NCBI GenBank assembly: GCA_037974665.1
Contig: CM075768.1
Location: 9,159,501 to 9,223,500, forward strand
Direction: 5' to 3'
From: Ehretia macrophylla
Lineage: Eukaryota > Streptophyta > Magnoliopsida > Boraginales > Ehretiaceae
Length of the DNA stretch: 64,000 bases
Positions 45,653-57,790 of this stretch are shown here, one piece after another. The notes under the pieces were generated by a model. The model was not told where the DNA came from. It saw only the letters and a list, made by a program, of their open reading frames with translations, and did not search any database. Made by a program: the position numbers and the translations under genes. How positions within the stretch are numbered: position 1 is the first letter of the stretch; each line of letters begins with the position of its first letter.

Positions 45653-48600
45653 TGTAATACCTGAGCCCGACCATCCATTTGCAAGTATTTATTTCATTCA
45701 TTATTCTTGGAAAACGTGCCTTTGTGATTATTTGATTGCATTTCATTTATAATTAATTGTCTCATTATTTAAGATCAACTTGAATTTTAATTAATAGTGA
45801 CCTACTAGGCGTTCTTAGTTCTCCTAATGTGATTTCAATGAAACTTAGAAAATATACTAAGTCAAGCATATCAAACTAAGCATTCATTTCAAAAGAGAAA
45901 GATTAACTCGATTAGTACATTTTTGTGTAATGAAAAATAGAAATATTAAATTTAGAATCTTTCCTTTCATTTAAAAACTTATATAGAAATGGTTTAGTTT
46001 GATTAATTAGGGTTTATAGGGCAATGATATAGTGACTAGGCAGATAATTAATAAACATCATTTAATTGTTTTGTTAATTGTCTTGGTAGGAATAACAATC
46101 TTAATTTAGTAAATGGAGGGTTCGTATACTAGTTAGGAGTTGCTATAAAATAATTGTACTAATCTTAGGAATACATAAGTCGTTAATAAATTTGCTGTTA
46201 GTTTAATCTACTATGTAATTTAGATAAATTGGAAAATTAGGGTTGGTCCTAAATGCTAAATTAAAGAAATTAACTTTTATTAGTAGATTAATTCTAAAAT
46301 GAATTGGGCATTATAGGAAATTTAATAAAATAAAATAATAGCATGAGTTATGATTCATTAAAAATCTATTAGTTGAATCATTAAAGATATGTTACTGCCC
46401 AAATTAGGAGATCTCGTATCGTATTTTGTAGTATCGAATCATTGCCATCCTTAGTAATCTTATCTTAGTAAAAGAAGAAAATTAGTTTATTGGTTAACTG
46501 GCTTGAACCAACTAGTACCTAAAATATATTTATAGTACGTTGTATCTATTATTTGAAAATAACATGTGTATATGAATTGTATATAAATTATAATGACGTC
46601 TTACTTAATCATTCGATCTCATAATCACAAAGCCCTATATTGAGATTATCTTTCAAATTGGGAATCTAACATTTACAAATGCGTAACGTAATTTGATAAA
46701 TGATATAGTTGTATAGTTTAGTAGTTATACTACTTAACCCATAATCTGTGCACATAAACTTCATCACCTAGCAGGCAAAATATGATTTCTCCTTGGCAAA
46801 GAGTCTTATCTGCTAGATACCTTATTGTGCCACCCAAACTAGAGATAGCAACATTCCAAGAAAATTAATATCTAATGATGCACAATAGATAGCACCTAAG
46901 CATCGACGACAGTCATTTGATTTGTCTTTATTAGAATTAAGCACATCAAGTACTATTTATAACGAACTCACATTAATCTGCAGCCTACACGTCCTTTACC
47001 TCCCACGTAGGGAAATATCATACCAATACCTAGTTTAGCTTAGTCATTCGGCAATACCTTCAAGGACAGCCACCTGGTTCATTTTTGTTGTTAGCATAAG
47101 CATTACAAGCACACATAGCAGCGGATAACTTCCATGAAATTATAGAAGCCATTAGCAATCGCCACCTAAGGTTAAATCACCTATATGCTTAAGCTGCAAT
47201 GATTTCTTATCCTAAGTATACACAAACTTAAACTTATCAGTAGTGAATCAGCACCATCCTACCATAAGGTGTTAACACTACCTTCTTCATCATTGTTTAT
47301 TATAAGCCAATAACATCACAGTTCAACCATGCACAATATTCTGCCTCCACGTAGCAGTCTGCCTCACGCTACCTATCACCATAGTTGTAATCATAGTAAA
47401 TAATTATGAGCACCATCCGGAACCAATTAAAAACTGAACGAGGTTCCTATATAAGGGGACCTTGCATCTTAACGGAAACCACACAAGACAAATCACATAC
47501 ATATATATATACACATTTTGCAACAACCATGAGCAACGAGTAAGGTGAGGAATTTTTATAAAACTGCATATAGGGTTATCTCGATTATGCAAGTATATGG
47601 TTAGAATAATGTTAATTTATATGTATAACAATCGACATGAGGTCATGTGGGGAGATTTTATTGAAAGCAGCATCTTATATGTTTATATGATTATTATATA
47701 CTTATAGCATGATTTGTTATTTTAATATTCTAGCTTGAGATATATAACATGCTTGTTAATATTCTTCATTTATTAAAAGTAGTATTTGAATTAAAATTGA
47801 ATTTGATAATGTATTAGGTAAAAGTTAACTGTTACTAATTAATGTGGAATTTATCACTTTAAGTGACAACAAAGAGTGATTGTAAATACGTTCTTCTAAC
47901 TGCTTGTAACTCTTGAATATTGAACTGAAGGACGTTGATTTGATTATGTTATTAACCTTAAGGAATTTGAATATGATTAACTTGAATTATCTTGAACTTC
48001 TGATTGTTGAAAATATATGTTTAGGGACAACCTCTTTTGTTGTTCTCCACCTACGTGCTTATTGAATTGCGTATCTGCTGTGTGGTATATGGTAACTTGT
48101 GCATGCTTGTATGTTACTTGATTAAGGGTTGCAACCTCAGGCATGATAGCTATCACGAACGCGGGGAGGCATAGGGCTTGTCGGTGCTCCCGTGACTATC
48201 GTGGTCCTATTCCCTCTCCCGCTTAGCGATCTCCACCCTCGGGGAGTTGGGTTATAGAATTCGGGTACAATCCGGAGTACCCTATTGGGAGAGATAAGAA
48301 GTTGTGATCTTGATTCGGGGCTGGCCACCTCTGGAAGTATTATCGAAACGTATCCTTTGCAACGTGATATGATTAAGTACTCTCGCTTGGCATTCCACCC
48401 TTGGAGAGAAAAATTGATTGTTTATCTAAATGTCATTACTATTATTGATATGTGACTCGACTATGACAATTATTTTGTACTTGTTATCATATGTATTTTA
48501 TGTGGATAGTTTGTTAATACTACCGTATGTGAATTGCATCATGACTTTCAAAAGCGCCTGACCAAAAGCGTTTTCAAAACTCTTCTATTTTATTCTTACT

Positions 48601-49004
48601 GAAATTTCCCAAGAGCTCACCTTCTTTTCTCCCTCCATTATAGGTGCAGCTTAGCTTGAAATAGAAGTTGACATTATGTGCTAAAGTGGAATGATTGCGT
48701 GCTCGAAGCTTCTTGCTGACATGTTTTGATCCAAGTTGTAAAAGTTATAGTTTGTTTGTATTATTCTCAGGTAGAAGGATAGCTGCTGCTGAAACCCAAG
48801 TTGGCAGAATAGTTGGGTAGCTTTCATGTCTGGGATGATGTAACACCCTTTGTATCGAAATTACTATTCAATAACTAGTTGTTATTAAAAATCATTATAC
48901 TTTACTTCTTTTAATATTATGAAAGGTTATATATATGAGACCGCAATGACAGTAAACGCAGACTTTGACCTAATCTTGAGAAGGGTCGGGTTGGGGTCGT
49001 TACA
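45653..49004 (+). mobile_element. Element B right LTR (3352 bp)
   Basis: TGTAATACC...GTCGTTACA. Uninterrupted equivalent of 33405-35201 plus 43334-44897, and therefore the empty-site reference for element C. Donor-like AAG|GTGAGG at 47545, H1 variant at 48024-48048, TATAG|GTGCAG at 48643. Its last ~168 bases (48838-49004) begin TGTAACACCC and end GTTACA, resembling LTR termini inside the LTR. Confidence 0.85.
48024..48048 (+). other. Conserved LTR stem-loop H1 (element B)
   Basis: GGGACAAC faces GTTGTTCTCC around CTCTTTT, the one family with a changed loop. CAAC/GTTG is perfect; the outer pairs include wobbles. Copy at 43916-43941. Confidence 0.5.
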
Positions 49005-49282
49005 CAGCTAAATCTCAACAGGGTAGTATTGTTACGTCCACATACAGAGCTCCTATGGGAGGCACTGCTGCAAGGCAAAACCAGCAATGCAGCTTCTGTC
49101 AACGCAAGGGATATACTGAGGAGAACTGTTAGAAGAGGTTGAACAGGTGCACAGGCTGTGGTAGTGACCAGTACCGGGTCAAGGATTGTTTGAAATTTAA
49201 AGGTGTTCGGGGACAGACTTCTGGCCAAGGTTCCTAGTCTAGAGCTACAAGTACAACTCCTATTCCACGAGGTCAGGTTCAA
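49005..49282 (+). pseudogene. gag: Element G gag, C-terminal zinc-knuckle part
   Basis: Gag resumes after element B. The knuckle reads C-x2-C-x4-Y-x4-C at about 49090-49130: the zinc-binding histidine is Tyr, a C-to-T change. TAG replaces the tryptophan that follows the last cysteine. A second knuckle-like CTGCGSDQYRVKDC also has Tyr for His. The linker to the protease (GVRGQTSGQGS) contains another TAG. Confidence 0.8.
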
Positions 49283-49603
49283 GTGTTTTCTTTAGATCAG
49301 GAGGAGCAACCTGACACGGCTGCGGTGGTTAAAGGTACATTTCTTATTAATAATCAGTCGGTCACAATTTTAATTGATACGGGGGCTACGCATTCATTTA
49401 TTACTCATATGTGTGCACAATCTATTGCTTTAAAAGTTAATAAATTGCCATATAAGATTGAGGTAGGCACTCCTATGGGCACAAAATTTGTCATAGTGTC
49501 TGTATGTAAATCCTGTGATATTTGCATTGAGGGATGTACATTTCCTGTTGATTTGATCATCTTACCCTTCTGAGACTTTGAAGTCATTCTAGGGATAGAT
49601 TCG
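49283..49603 (+). pseudogene. Element G aspartic protease
   Basis: Intact reading from 49283 to 49573 with the active site LIDTGATHSFI (about 49371-49403) and the hydrophobic flap region. The expected VILG motif lies just after a TGA at 49571-49573. D-T-G is intact. It would process the G polyprotein. Confidence 0.85.
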
Positions 49604-50043
49604 TTGGGAAAGTACTATGCTTATTTGGATTGTAGAAGGAAAATTGAAACTTTAAAAATGCCTGATCAACCTGTAATTAAAATTGTTGGAAGCCGTAAAT
49701 CTATTGGGACTCGTATCATTTCTTCCATTAAAGCAACTAAATTACTGGGTAAGGGTTGTGAATCTTATTTGGCTTATTTGATTAATCAACCTGGGGATAA
49801 ACTAAAGGTGAATAAGGTGCCTGTTGTAAAAGAATATCTGGGGGTATTTCCTGAAGAATTGTATGGGTTGCCACCTGATAAAGAGATAGAGTTTGTAATT
49901 GATTTATTGCCAGGGACTAACCCTATTTCTAGAACCCCATATAGAATGGTTCCCTTTGAGTTACAGGAATTTAAAGTTCAGTTGCAGGGTTTACTTGAAA
50001 AAGGTTTTATTCAGCCTAGCTCTTCATCGTGAGGTGCTCCGGT
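49604..50043 (+). pseudogene. Element G reverse transcriptase, N-terminal part, split by element A
   Basis: PR-RT linker and RT start: KEYLGVFPEEL, GLPPDKEIEFVIDL, PGTNPISRTPYRM, LQGLLEKGFIQPS. A TGA replaces Trp in the conserved PW-GAPV segment. The frame is cut within GAPV at 50043 by element A and resumes at 57125, where [17 protein letters not shown] follows in the correct order. Confidence 0.88.
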
Positions 50044-50926
50044 TGTCACGCCCCAACTCGACCCCTCCTACGATCAGTCAGGACGCAACGGAATTTCGGC
50101 AACATAACGACAGTAACATGAACATCAGGGCTCTAAACCAACCCTTTAAGAACAACATACATCAGGCTCCATAAATCACCAACCAACTCCACAATCAAAT
50201 TAACAACATACAACACAACCACTTCATACATTAAACATTCTTTCATCAACTCTTTCATAGTTATGTGCCTCTGTTCCAACATAATACATAGGCTATACAT
50301 TCATTTCAAAATAGATTATAACCAACTTAGTAATCTAGTCATGATCAAAATAAAGACTACTAAATCAACATATATATGTCTTTATATTAAGATAGGTTAT
50401 AAATCACATTGTTTTACAACAACTAAGACAATCTCATGGCAATGACTCCTGCACATAAGACTCATCCACATATGGCACATTTCCCTCTTCAAGAGACACG
50501 TACCCATAGTCAGGCTCAGTAACACCTGCATGCATGCAATAATTGAGAGTGAACTTATATAAAACAAGCCCAGTGAGGATCCGATAGATCTCTAACAGTA
50601 TTTACTATACTCCTTGGAAATCATCCTTTGAACAGTAAACACACAATGAACATCAATAATCATCATAAATGTAACAATATATTTATAACTGTAAACACAC
50701 AATAAGGATACGATACATTTGCTGATGAATCTCCATACACCAATTCCATGCTCAACAATTCCTCCAAACTCAATGACACAATCCTGAGGTACCTTGACCT
50801 AGACCCACACCCCATGGCCTCTCCGCCCATGCGAGATAGAGATTAGCCATGATAACTATGCCCGCAGCCCAGGATGCCTCCCGAGGTGACACAACATTAT
50901 CGAAGCTCACAACAATGGGACTCAAT

Positions 50927-51240
50927 TCAAGAAGTCAACAACATTGGTTACCCGACTCTCGACTCATAATAACAATAACAATAACAATTCGAGAAGTCAA
51001 AAATATTGGCTGCCCGACTCTCGACTCATAATAACAATAACAATAACAATTCGAGAAGTCAACAACATTGGCTGCCCGACTCTCGACTCATAATATCAAT
51101 AACAATAACAATTTGAGAAGTCAACAACATTGACTGCCCGACTCTCGACTCATAATAACAATAACAATAACAATTTGAGAAGTCAACAACATTGACTGCC
51201 CGACTTCCGACTAATAAAAACAATAATAATCAGTTAACAA
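50927..51240. repeat. 62 bp minisatellite in element A 3' LTR
   Basis: Units start near 50928, 50990, 51052, 51114 and 51176 with exact 62-base steps. Each has GAGAAGTCAACAACATTGG, CTGCCCGACTCTCGACTCAT and an AATAACAATAACA part. About five copies. The same array is at 55098-55400 in the other LTR, so it predates this insertion. Confidence 0.9.
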
Positions 51241-51381
51241 TGTAACACCCCGGATTAACCCCGAACGTGCTCCTCACGGTTTTGTAACAACAATCAATAA
51301 TCAATAATCAATCAATCCGTATTTTAACAATCAATTAAACAACATTTAACAATCAACAACTATATAATCATGAAACAATTA

Positions 51382-51410
51382 AGTTAGATGACAAAGTAGG
51401 CCATCCAACT
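51382..51410 (-). other. Conserved LTR stem-loop H1 (element A)
   Basis: Minus strand arms AGTTGGATGGC and GTCATCTAACT pair at all eleven positions (with G-T wobbles) around loop CTACTTT. No bulge in this family. Copies at 55548-55576 and, older, 4459-4487. Confidence 0.7.
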
Positions 51411-52953
51411 CAACAGGCATTAAACACACAACCAAACCCTAGTCTAACCATCAACAACTCACAATTCAATCACTCAAACACCACCTGATCATCTAAAGGC
51501 ATATAACAACATTTTAAAGAAAGACAACATAATCTTCTAATAATCATAATTTACATTCTACTAATCCAAACAACTCCAAACCAGTTTCTATCACTCACCC
51601 ACTCAATCAACAACATTAGCCCTCTCAGAAACCAACCATAATCTATCCAAATCAAGCCCAACAACCCAACAACCCTAATGTACCTTGGCTGAAATTTTCG
51701 GACTTTCACACCGACATCACAATCAAAATTTTGGCATTACAACGGCACTACCCCGTATTTAACAAACTTTTACAAATTGACGGCAATCGATTCCAACCAC
51801 TACAACTCAAAATAATCACTAAATAGCTAATAACTCAATTTTCATACCCGAAAAATAAAAATTTATGCTACAACGGTTCAATTCTTATAAGAATACATAT
51901 AAACGATCTTTAGCATGCACTGAGCAATAATATAACATCAATTCAACTTTCTAACGGTTCAAAATTCAATTATATGCAAAAACATAAAAATGACATTTTG
52001 AGATCTAGAATTTTTCACTCACCTTTGATGTGTTTTGATGCAATAAAGATGTAGAATGGATGCCCAACAAGAAAAATCAAGCTTTGAATGAAGTGATTTG
52101 GACTTGAATTGCAAAATCTATGAGAAAAATGCTTTGAAAAGCCTTGAAAATGCCTTATTCCTCCTCCTCCTTGAACTCACGGTTTTGTGTGTGTTTTTGG
52201 GGTATTTTTGGCTTGTTTTAATGTGTGTTGATGATATAAACTCAAAGTCAACAAAAATATTAAAAGTCAAAGTTGATTTTCTAGTCTTTTAATTAATGTT
52301 TTTAGTCTTTTAAGTAGTTTTTCTTGACTATTTTGCTTGCTCAAGTAAAAAATACTATATTTAGTAGTTTAAGAATAGGTGACAACATTACACATGCATA
52401 CTCATACACCCGCCCGGGTAAAATTTTTTGCAAAAGAAGGTGAAAAGTTATATTTATTTGTTTTCAAATGTCTTTTAAATACATTTCTCAATTGTGCCAT
52501 TTTATAAATATTTAAAATGAAATATAATTTGTATTTAATATATACTAGGTCAATGAAAGTCAACACAAGAATCGTTTTGAGCAAAAATCACTATTTTAGC
52601 TTAAAAACGTACTTTTTCGCCCGTAAAATCTATTTAAATTCCTATTCCGTTTTAAAATCAATTTTTATCAAACATGGGTCTATTAATAATAGAGGACTAG
52701 TTTTTCAAACCCTAAAAATATCCGTGTCAAAATTTTAGCGGACATGCGTTTAAAATACTATTCATAAAAATCAACGATAAAATTTTCGATGCCGATTTTG
52801 ATGAAAATTTCATGAATGCACACATAGCATGTATTAGGAATATAAATCACATATCTAGCACATTCTAACTCATATAACAAATAAACAGGTCAAATCACAT
52901 AAAACGAGGCAATACAAGCAAAATGAGGTTAAGATGAAAAGTGGGGTTTCACA

Positions 52954-54210
52954 TTCTCCCTTTCTTAAAACAATTGCGTCCTCGCAATTCTTCACTCAAG
53001 TACTGCTGGCTCAAACATATGGAATGAAAGATCGAAAACCAAATTCTGAATACCAACTAAGTATGTCAACTAGGAATATCGAACAAGAAGCTTGAATAGG
53101 GACGCTGAATAAGAACACCGATTAGGACTTCCGAATAAGAATCTCAAATAATTACCGAAGAAAATGCCAAACATAGATCCCGTAATAGAGCACCAACCAA
53201 GAATACCAAGTAAGAACTTCAACAGGATCACCGAGCGAGAATACCGAATAATAATCCCAATATAAGAACTCCGGATAATACCGTATAAGAATTCCAATAA
53301 GAATACCACATAGAAAATACCATAGAAGAAGTCCAAAGAAGTATGCTGAATAAGAATCTCCATATAGAAATCTCGAAGAAGAATGCCGAATAAGATTACT
53401 GTTTGCCCCAAAAGAATCCAAATAAGAATTCTAAATTGAATACCAAATACCGAAAGTCATATACCGAATAAGAACACCAAGCAAGAATTCCAAATGAAGA
53501 TACCGAAGAAAAAGCCAAAGGCTGATCACTAAATACCCACTTTGAGCATTGAGTACCACCTATTGATCTCCATAACCATTGATCTACTGTTCCTTCTTCT
53601 GTTAATCCACTTTTAGGGAGATCCGCTACCAGCCGACTCTTTTAGGGGAAGAGATTACTTACTATTTTATAGGTAATACATTTACACAGTTAATAACATA
53701 TAAAGTAAACTGTTCATAACACACATAACACTTTTAGTTCAATTTGCTCATTCTATGAATCAGGTAACTATGTTAGAGTTTAGTAATTCCTAATCAGATT
53801 TGCAAGATATCTAGCACAATTTAAAATATAATCTACAAAGATAGATTCACACATTATTACTAGTAAGAAAAGCACGTACCCAGAAAATCAATTAAACACA
53901 CATAATGTCACATAAATGTACTAAGTACAAAATCTTCATATAAGCAAATTGAGCACGTACCACACACTGGTCATATAAAACACATTGAGCACATAATGAT
54001 TCACATAAAGCACATTGACCACATTTAATTCACTTAACACATAAGGCATATTGATCACATAGAAAGTTAGTCACATAAGTAGATTAATCAAATAAACATA
54101 TTAACATGTAATTCACTTTACACTTAGTACATCCATTCATGTTAAGGCCTCTACCCACATTTCGAGGATACCCGGCTGACAGCTAATCAAGCTTTGATAC
54201 CACCACTAAA
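52954..54210 (-). mobile_element. Element A internal region
   Basis: Read on the minus strand: primer site 54202-54191, a stretch rich in TTATGTG words, then the degenerate TATTCTTATTCGG repeat (about 53520-53050), a hairpin with arms AATTGCG and CGCAATT (52989-52972), and TTTTAAGAAAGGGAGAA before the LTR. No gag or pol. Confidence 0.8.
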
Positions 54211-57124
54211 TGTCACGCCCCAACTCGACCCCTCCTACGATCAGTCAGGACGCAACGGAATTTCAGCAACATAACGACAGTAACATGAACATCAGGGCTC
54301 TAAACCAACCCTTAAGAACAACATACATCAGACTCCATAAATCACCAACCAACTCCACAATCAAATTAACAACATACAACACAACCACTTCACACATTAA
54401 ATATTCTTTCATCAACTCTTTCATAGTTACGCGCCTCCGTTTCAACATAATGCTTAGGCTATACATTTATTTCAAAATAGATTATAACCAACTTAGTAAT
54501 CTAGTCATGATCAAAATAAAAGACTACTAAATCAACATACATATGTCTTTATATTAAGATAGGTTATACAACACATTGTTTTACAACAACTAAGACAATC
54601 TCATGGCAATGACTCCTGCACATAAGACTCATCCACATATGGCACATTTCCCTCTTCAAGAGACACGTACCCATAGTCAGGCTCAGTAACACCTACATGC
54701 ATGCAATAATTGAGAGTGAGCTTATATAAAACAAGCCCAGTGAGGATTCGATAGATCTCTAACAGTATTTACTGTACTCATTGGAAATCATCCTTTGAGC
54801 AGTAAACACACAATGAACATCAATAATCATTATAAATGCAACAATATATTTATAACTGTAAACACACAATAAGGATACGATACATTTGCTGATGAAGCTC
54901 TATACACCAATTCCATGCTCAACAACTCCTCCAAACTCAATGATACAATCCTGAGGTACCTTGACCTAGACCCACACCCATGGCCTCTCCGCCCATGCGA
55001 GATAGAGATTAGCCATGATAACTATGCCCGCAGCCCAGGATGCCTCCCGAGGTGACACAACATTATCAAAGCTCACAACAATAGGACTCAATTCGAGAAG
55101 TCAACAACATTGGTTGCCCGACTCTCGACTCATAATAACAATAACAATAACAATTCAAGAAGTCAACAATATTGGCTGCCCGACTCTCGACTCATAATAA
55201 CAATAACAATAACAATTTGAGAAGTCAACAACATTGGCTGCCCGACTCTCGACTCATAATAACAATAAAAATAACAATTTGAGAAGTCAACAACATTGGC
55301 TGCCCGACCCTCGACTCATAATAACAATAACAATAACAATTCGAGAAGTCAACAACATTGGCTGCCCGACTTCCGACTAATAAAAACAATAATAATCAAT
55401 TAACAATGTAACACCCCAGATTAACCCCGAACGTGCTCCTCACGGTTTTGTAACAACAATCAATAATCAATAATCAATCAATCCGTATTTTAACAATCAA
55501 TTAAACAACATTTAACAATCAACAACTATATAATCATGAAACAATTAAGTTAGATGACAAAGTAGGCCATCCAACTCAACAGGCATTAAACACACAACCA
55601 AACCCTAGTCTAACCATCAACAACTCACAATTTAATCACTCAAACACTACATGATCATCTAAAGGCATATAACAACATTTTAAAGAAAGACAACCTAATC
55701 TTCTAATAATCATAACTTACAGTCTACTAATCCAAACAACTCCAAACCAGTTTCTATCACTCACCCACTCAATCAACAACATTAGCCCTCTCGGAAACCA
55801 ACCATAATCTATCCAAATCAAGCCCAACAACCCAACAACCCTAATGCACCTTGGCTGAAATTTTTGGACTTTCACACCGACATCACAATCAAAATTTCGG
55901 CATTACAACGGCACTACCCCGTATTTAACAAACTTTTACAAATCGACGGCAATCGATTCCAACCACTACAACTCAAAATAATCACCAAATAGCTAATAAC
56001 TCAATTTTAATACCCGAAAAATAAAAATTTATGCTACAACGGTTAAAATCTTATAAGAATACATATAAACGATCTTTAGCATGCACTGAGCAATAATATA
56101 ATATCAATTCAACTTTCTAACGGTTCAAAATTCAATTATATGCAAAAACATAAAATGACATTTTGAGATCTAGAATTTTTCTCTCACCTTTGATATGTTT
56201 TGATGCAAGAAAGATGTAGAACGGATGCCCAACAAGCAAAATCAAGCTTTGAATGAAGTGATTTGGACTTGAATTGCAAAATCTATGAGAAAAATGCTTT
56301 GAAAAGCCTTGAAAATGCCTTATTCCTCCTCCTCCTTGAACTCACAGTTTTGTGTGTGTTTTTGGGGTGTTTTTGGCTTGTTTTAATGTGTGTTGATGAT
56401 ATAAACTCAAAGTCAACAAATATATTAAAAGTCAAAGTTGATTTTCTAGTCTTTTAATTAATGTTTTTAGTCTTTTAAGTAGTTTTTCTTAACTATTTTG
56501 CTTTCTCAAGTAAAAAATACTGTATTTAGTAGTTTAAGAATAGGTGACAACATTACACATGCATACTCATACACCCGCTCGGGTAAAAACTCAGTTTTTG
56601 CAAAAGAAGGTGAAAAGTTATATTTATTTGTTTTCAAATGTCTTTTAAATACATTTTTCAATTGTGCCATTTTATAAATATTTAAAATGAAATATAATTT
56701 GTATTTAATATATACTAGGTCAATGAAAGTCAACACAAGAATCGTTTTGAACAAAAATCACTATTTTAGCTTAAAAACGTACTTTTTCGCCCGTAAAATC
56801 TATTTAAATTCCTATTCCGTTTCAAAATTAATTTTTATCAAACATGGGTCTATTAATAATAGAGGACTAGGTTTTCAAACCCTAAAAATACCCTTGTCAA
56901 AATTTTAGCGGACGTGCATTTAAAATACTATTCATAAAAATCAACTGTAAAATTTCCGATGCCGATTTTGATAAAAATTTCATGAATGCACACATAGCAT
57001 GTATTAGGAATATAAATCACATATCTAGCATATTCTAACTCATATAACAAATAAACAGGTCAAATCACGTAAAACGAGGCAATACACGCAAAAACGAGTT
57101 TAAGATAAAAAGTGGGGTTTCACA
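54211..57124 (-). mobile_element. Element A 5' LTR
   Basis: Same layout as the LTR at 50044-52953: donor-like AAGGTGAG at 56187, H1 at 55548-55576, 62 bp minisatellite at 55098-55400, GC-rich part 54940-55080. Few differences from the other LTR are visible by eye. Confidence 0.88.
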
Positions 57125-57790
57125 CCGGTATTGTTTGTAAAGAAGAAAGATGGCACTTTGCGTTTGTGTATTGATTATTGGGGTCTCAATCAAGTGACTG
57201 TAGAGAATAAATATCTATTACCTTTGATTGAGGAACTGTTTGATCAACTATAGGGTACTACAGTATATTCCAAATTTGATTTGAGATAGGGTTATTACCA
57301 GCTAAGAATCCGAAAGGAAGATGTGCCCAAGACTGCCTTTAGTACCAGGTATAGCCATTATGAATTTGTTGTGCTGCCATTTGGATTGACAAATGCCCCA
57401 GCTGCTTTTATGGACTTGATCCAGAGAGTGTTTAAACCATACCTAGACGAGTTTGTTATAATTTTCATTGATGATATACTGGTATATTCGAAGTCTGAGG
57501 CATAGCATAAAGAACATTTAAGGATTGTGTTGTAGACTTTGCAAGAACATAAGTTATTTGCTAAATTTAGCAAATTTGAGTTTTGGTTGAAACAGGTTGC
57601 CTTCTTGGTGCATATAATCTCTCAGGATGGGATTTTTGTGGATCCAGCAAAGATAGAGGTGGTGTTGGCCTGGAAAAGGCCTGAAACTATTACAGAGGTT
57701 CGTAGCTTTCTGGGATTAGCTAGTTACTACAGGAGATTTGTCAAAGATTTTTTGAAGATTGCAGGACCTTTGACTCAAGCTTACACATAA
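57125..57790 (+). pseudogene. Element G reverse transcriptase, C-terminal part
   Basis: Continues from 50043: [17 protein letters not shown], then [28 protein letters not shown], and the catalytic FIDDILVYS (about 57466-57492) with both aspartates. The thumb follows with [19 protein letters not shown] and [20 protein letters not shown] interrupts at 57252, 57289, 57502 and 57533; most can be derived from CAG. The frame is lost near 57790. Confidence 0.88.

Larger units (their letters stand above)
50044..52953 (-). mobile_element. Element A 3' LTR
   Basis: On the minus strand begins TGTGAAACCCC and ends GGGGCGTGACA. Holds the donor-like AAGGTGAG at 52022, H1 at 51382-51410, a 62 bp minisatellite (50927-51240), a GTATCCTT motif near 50700-50715 and TGCAG|GTG at 50526. 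Confidence 0.88.
50044..57124 (-). mobile_element. Element A: non-coding LTR retrotransposon inserted in element G RT
   Basis: The 5 bp duplication CCGGT (50039-50043 and 57125-57129) is intact. LTRs of 2910 and 2914 bp are very similar to each other, so this is one of the youngest insertions here. Orientation is minus: the primer site TGGTATCAAAGC lies at 54202-54191 and the purine tract side at 52954-52990. The 1257 bp interior carries no coding sequence. Confidence 0.92.

Noticed and set aside
50927-51240. CRISPR-like regular array (62 bp period)
   Set aside because: Whole units repeat with no unique spacers, the array is duplicated in both LTRs of an element, and the sequence is plant nuclear.
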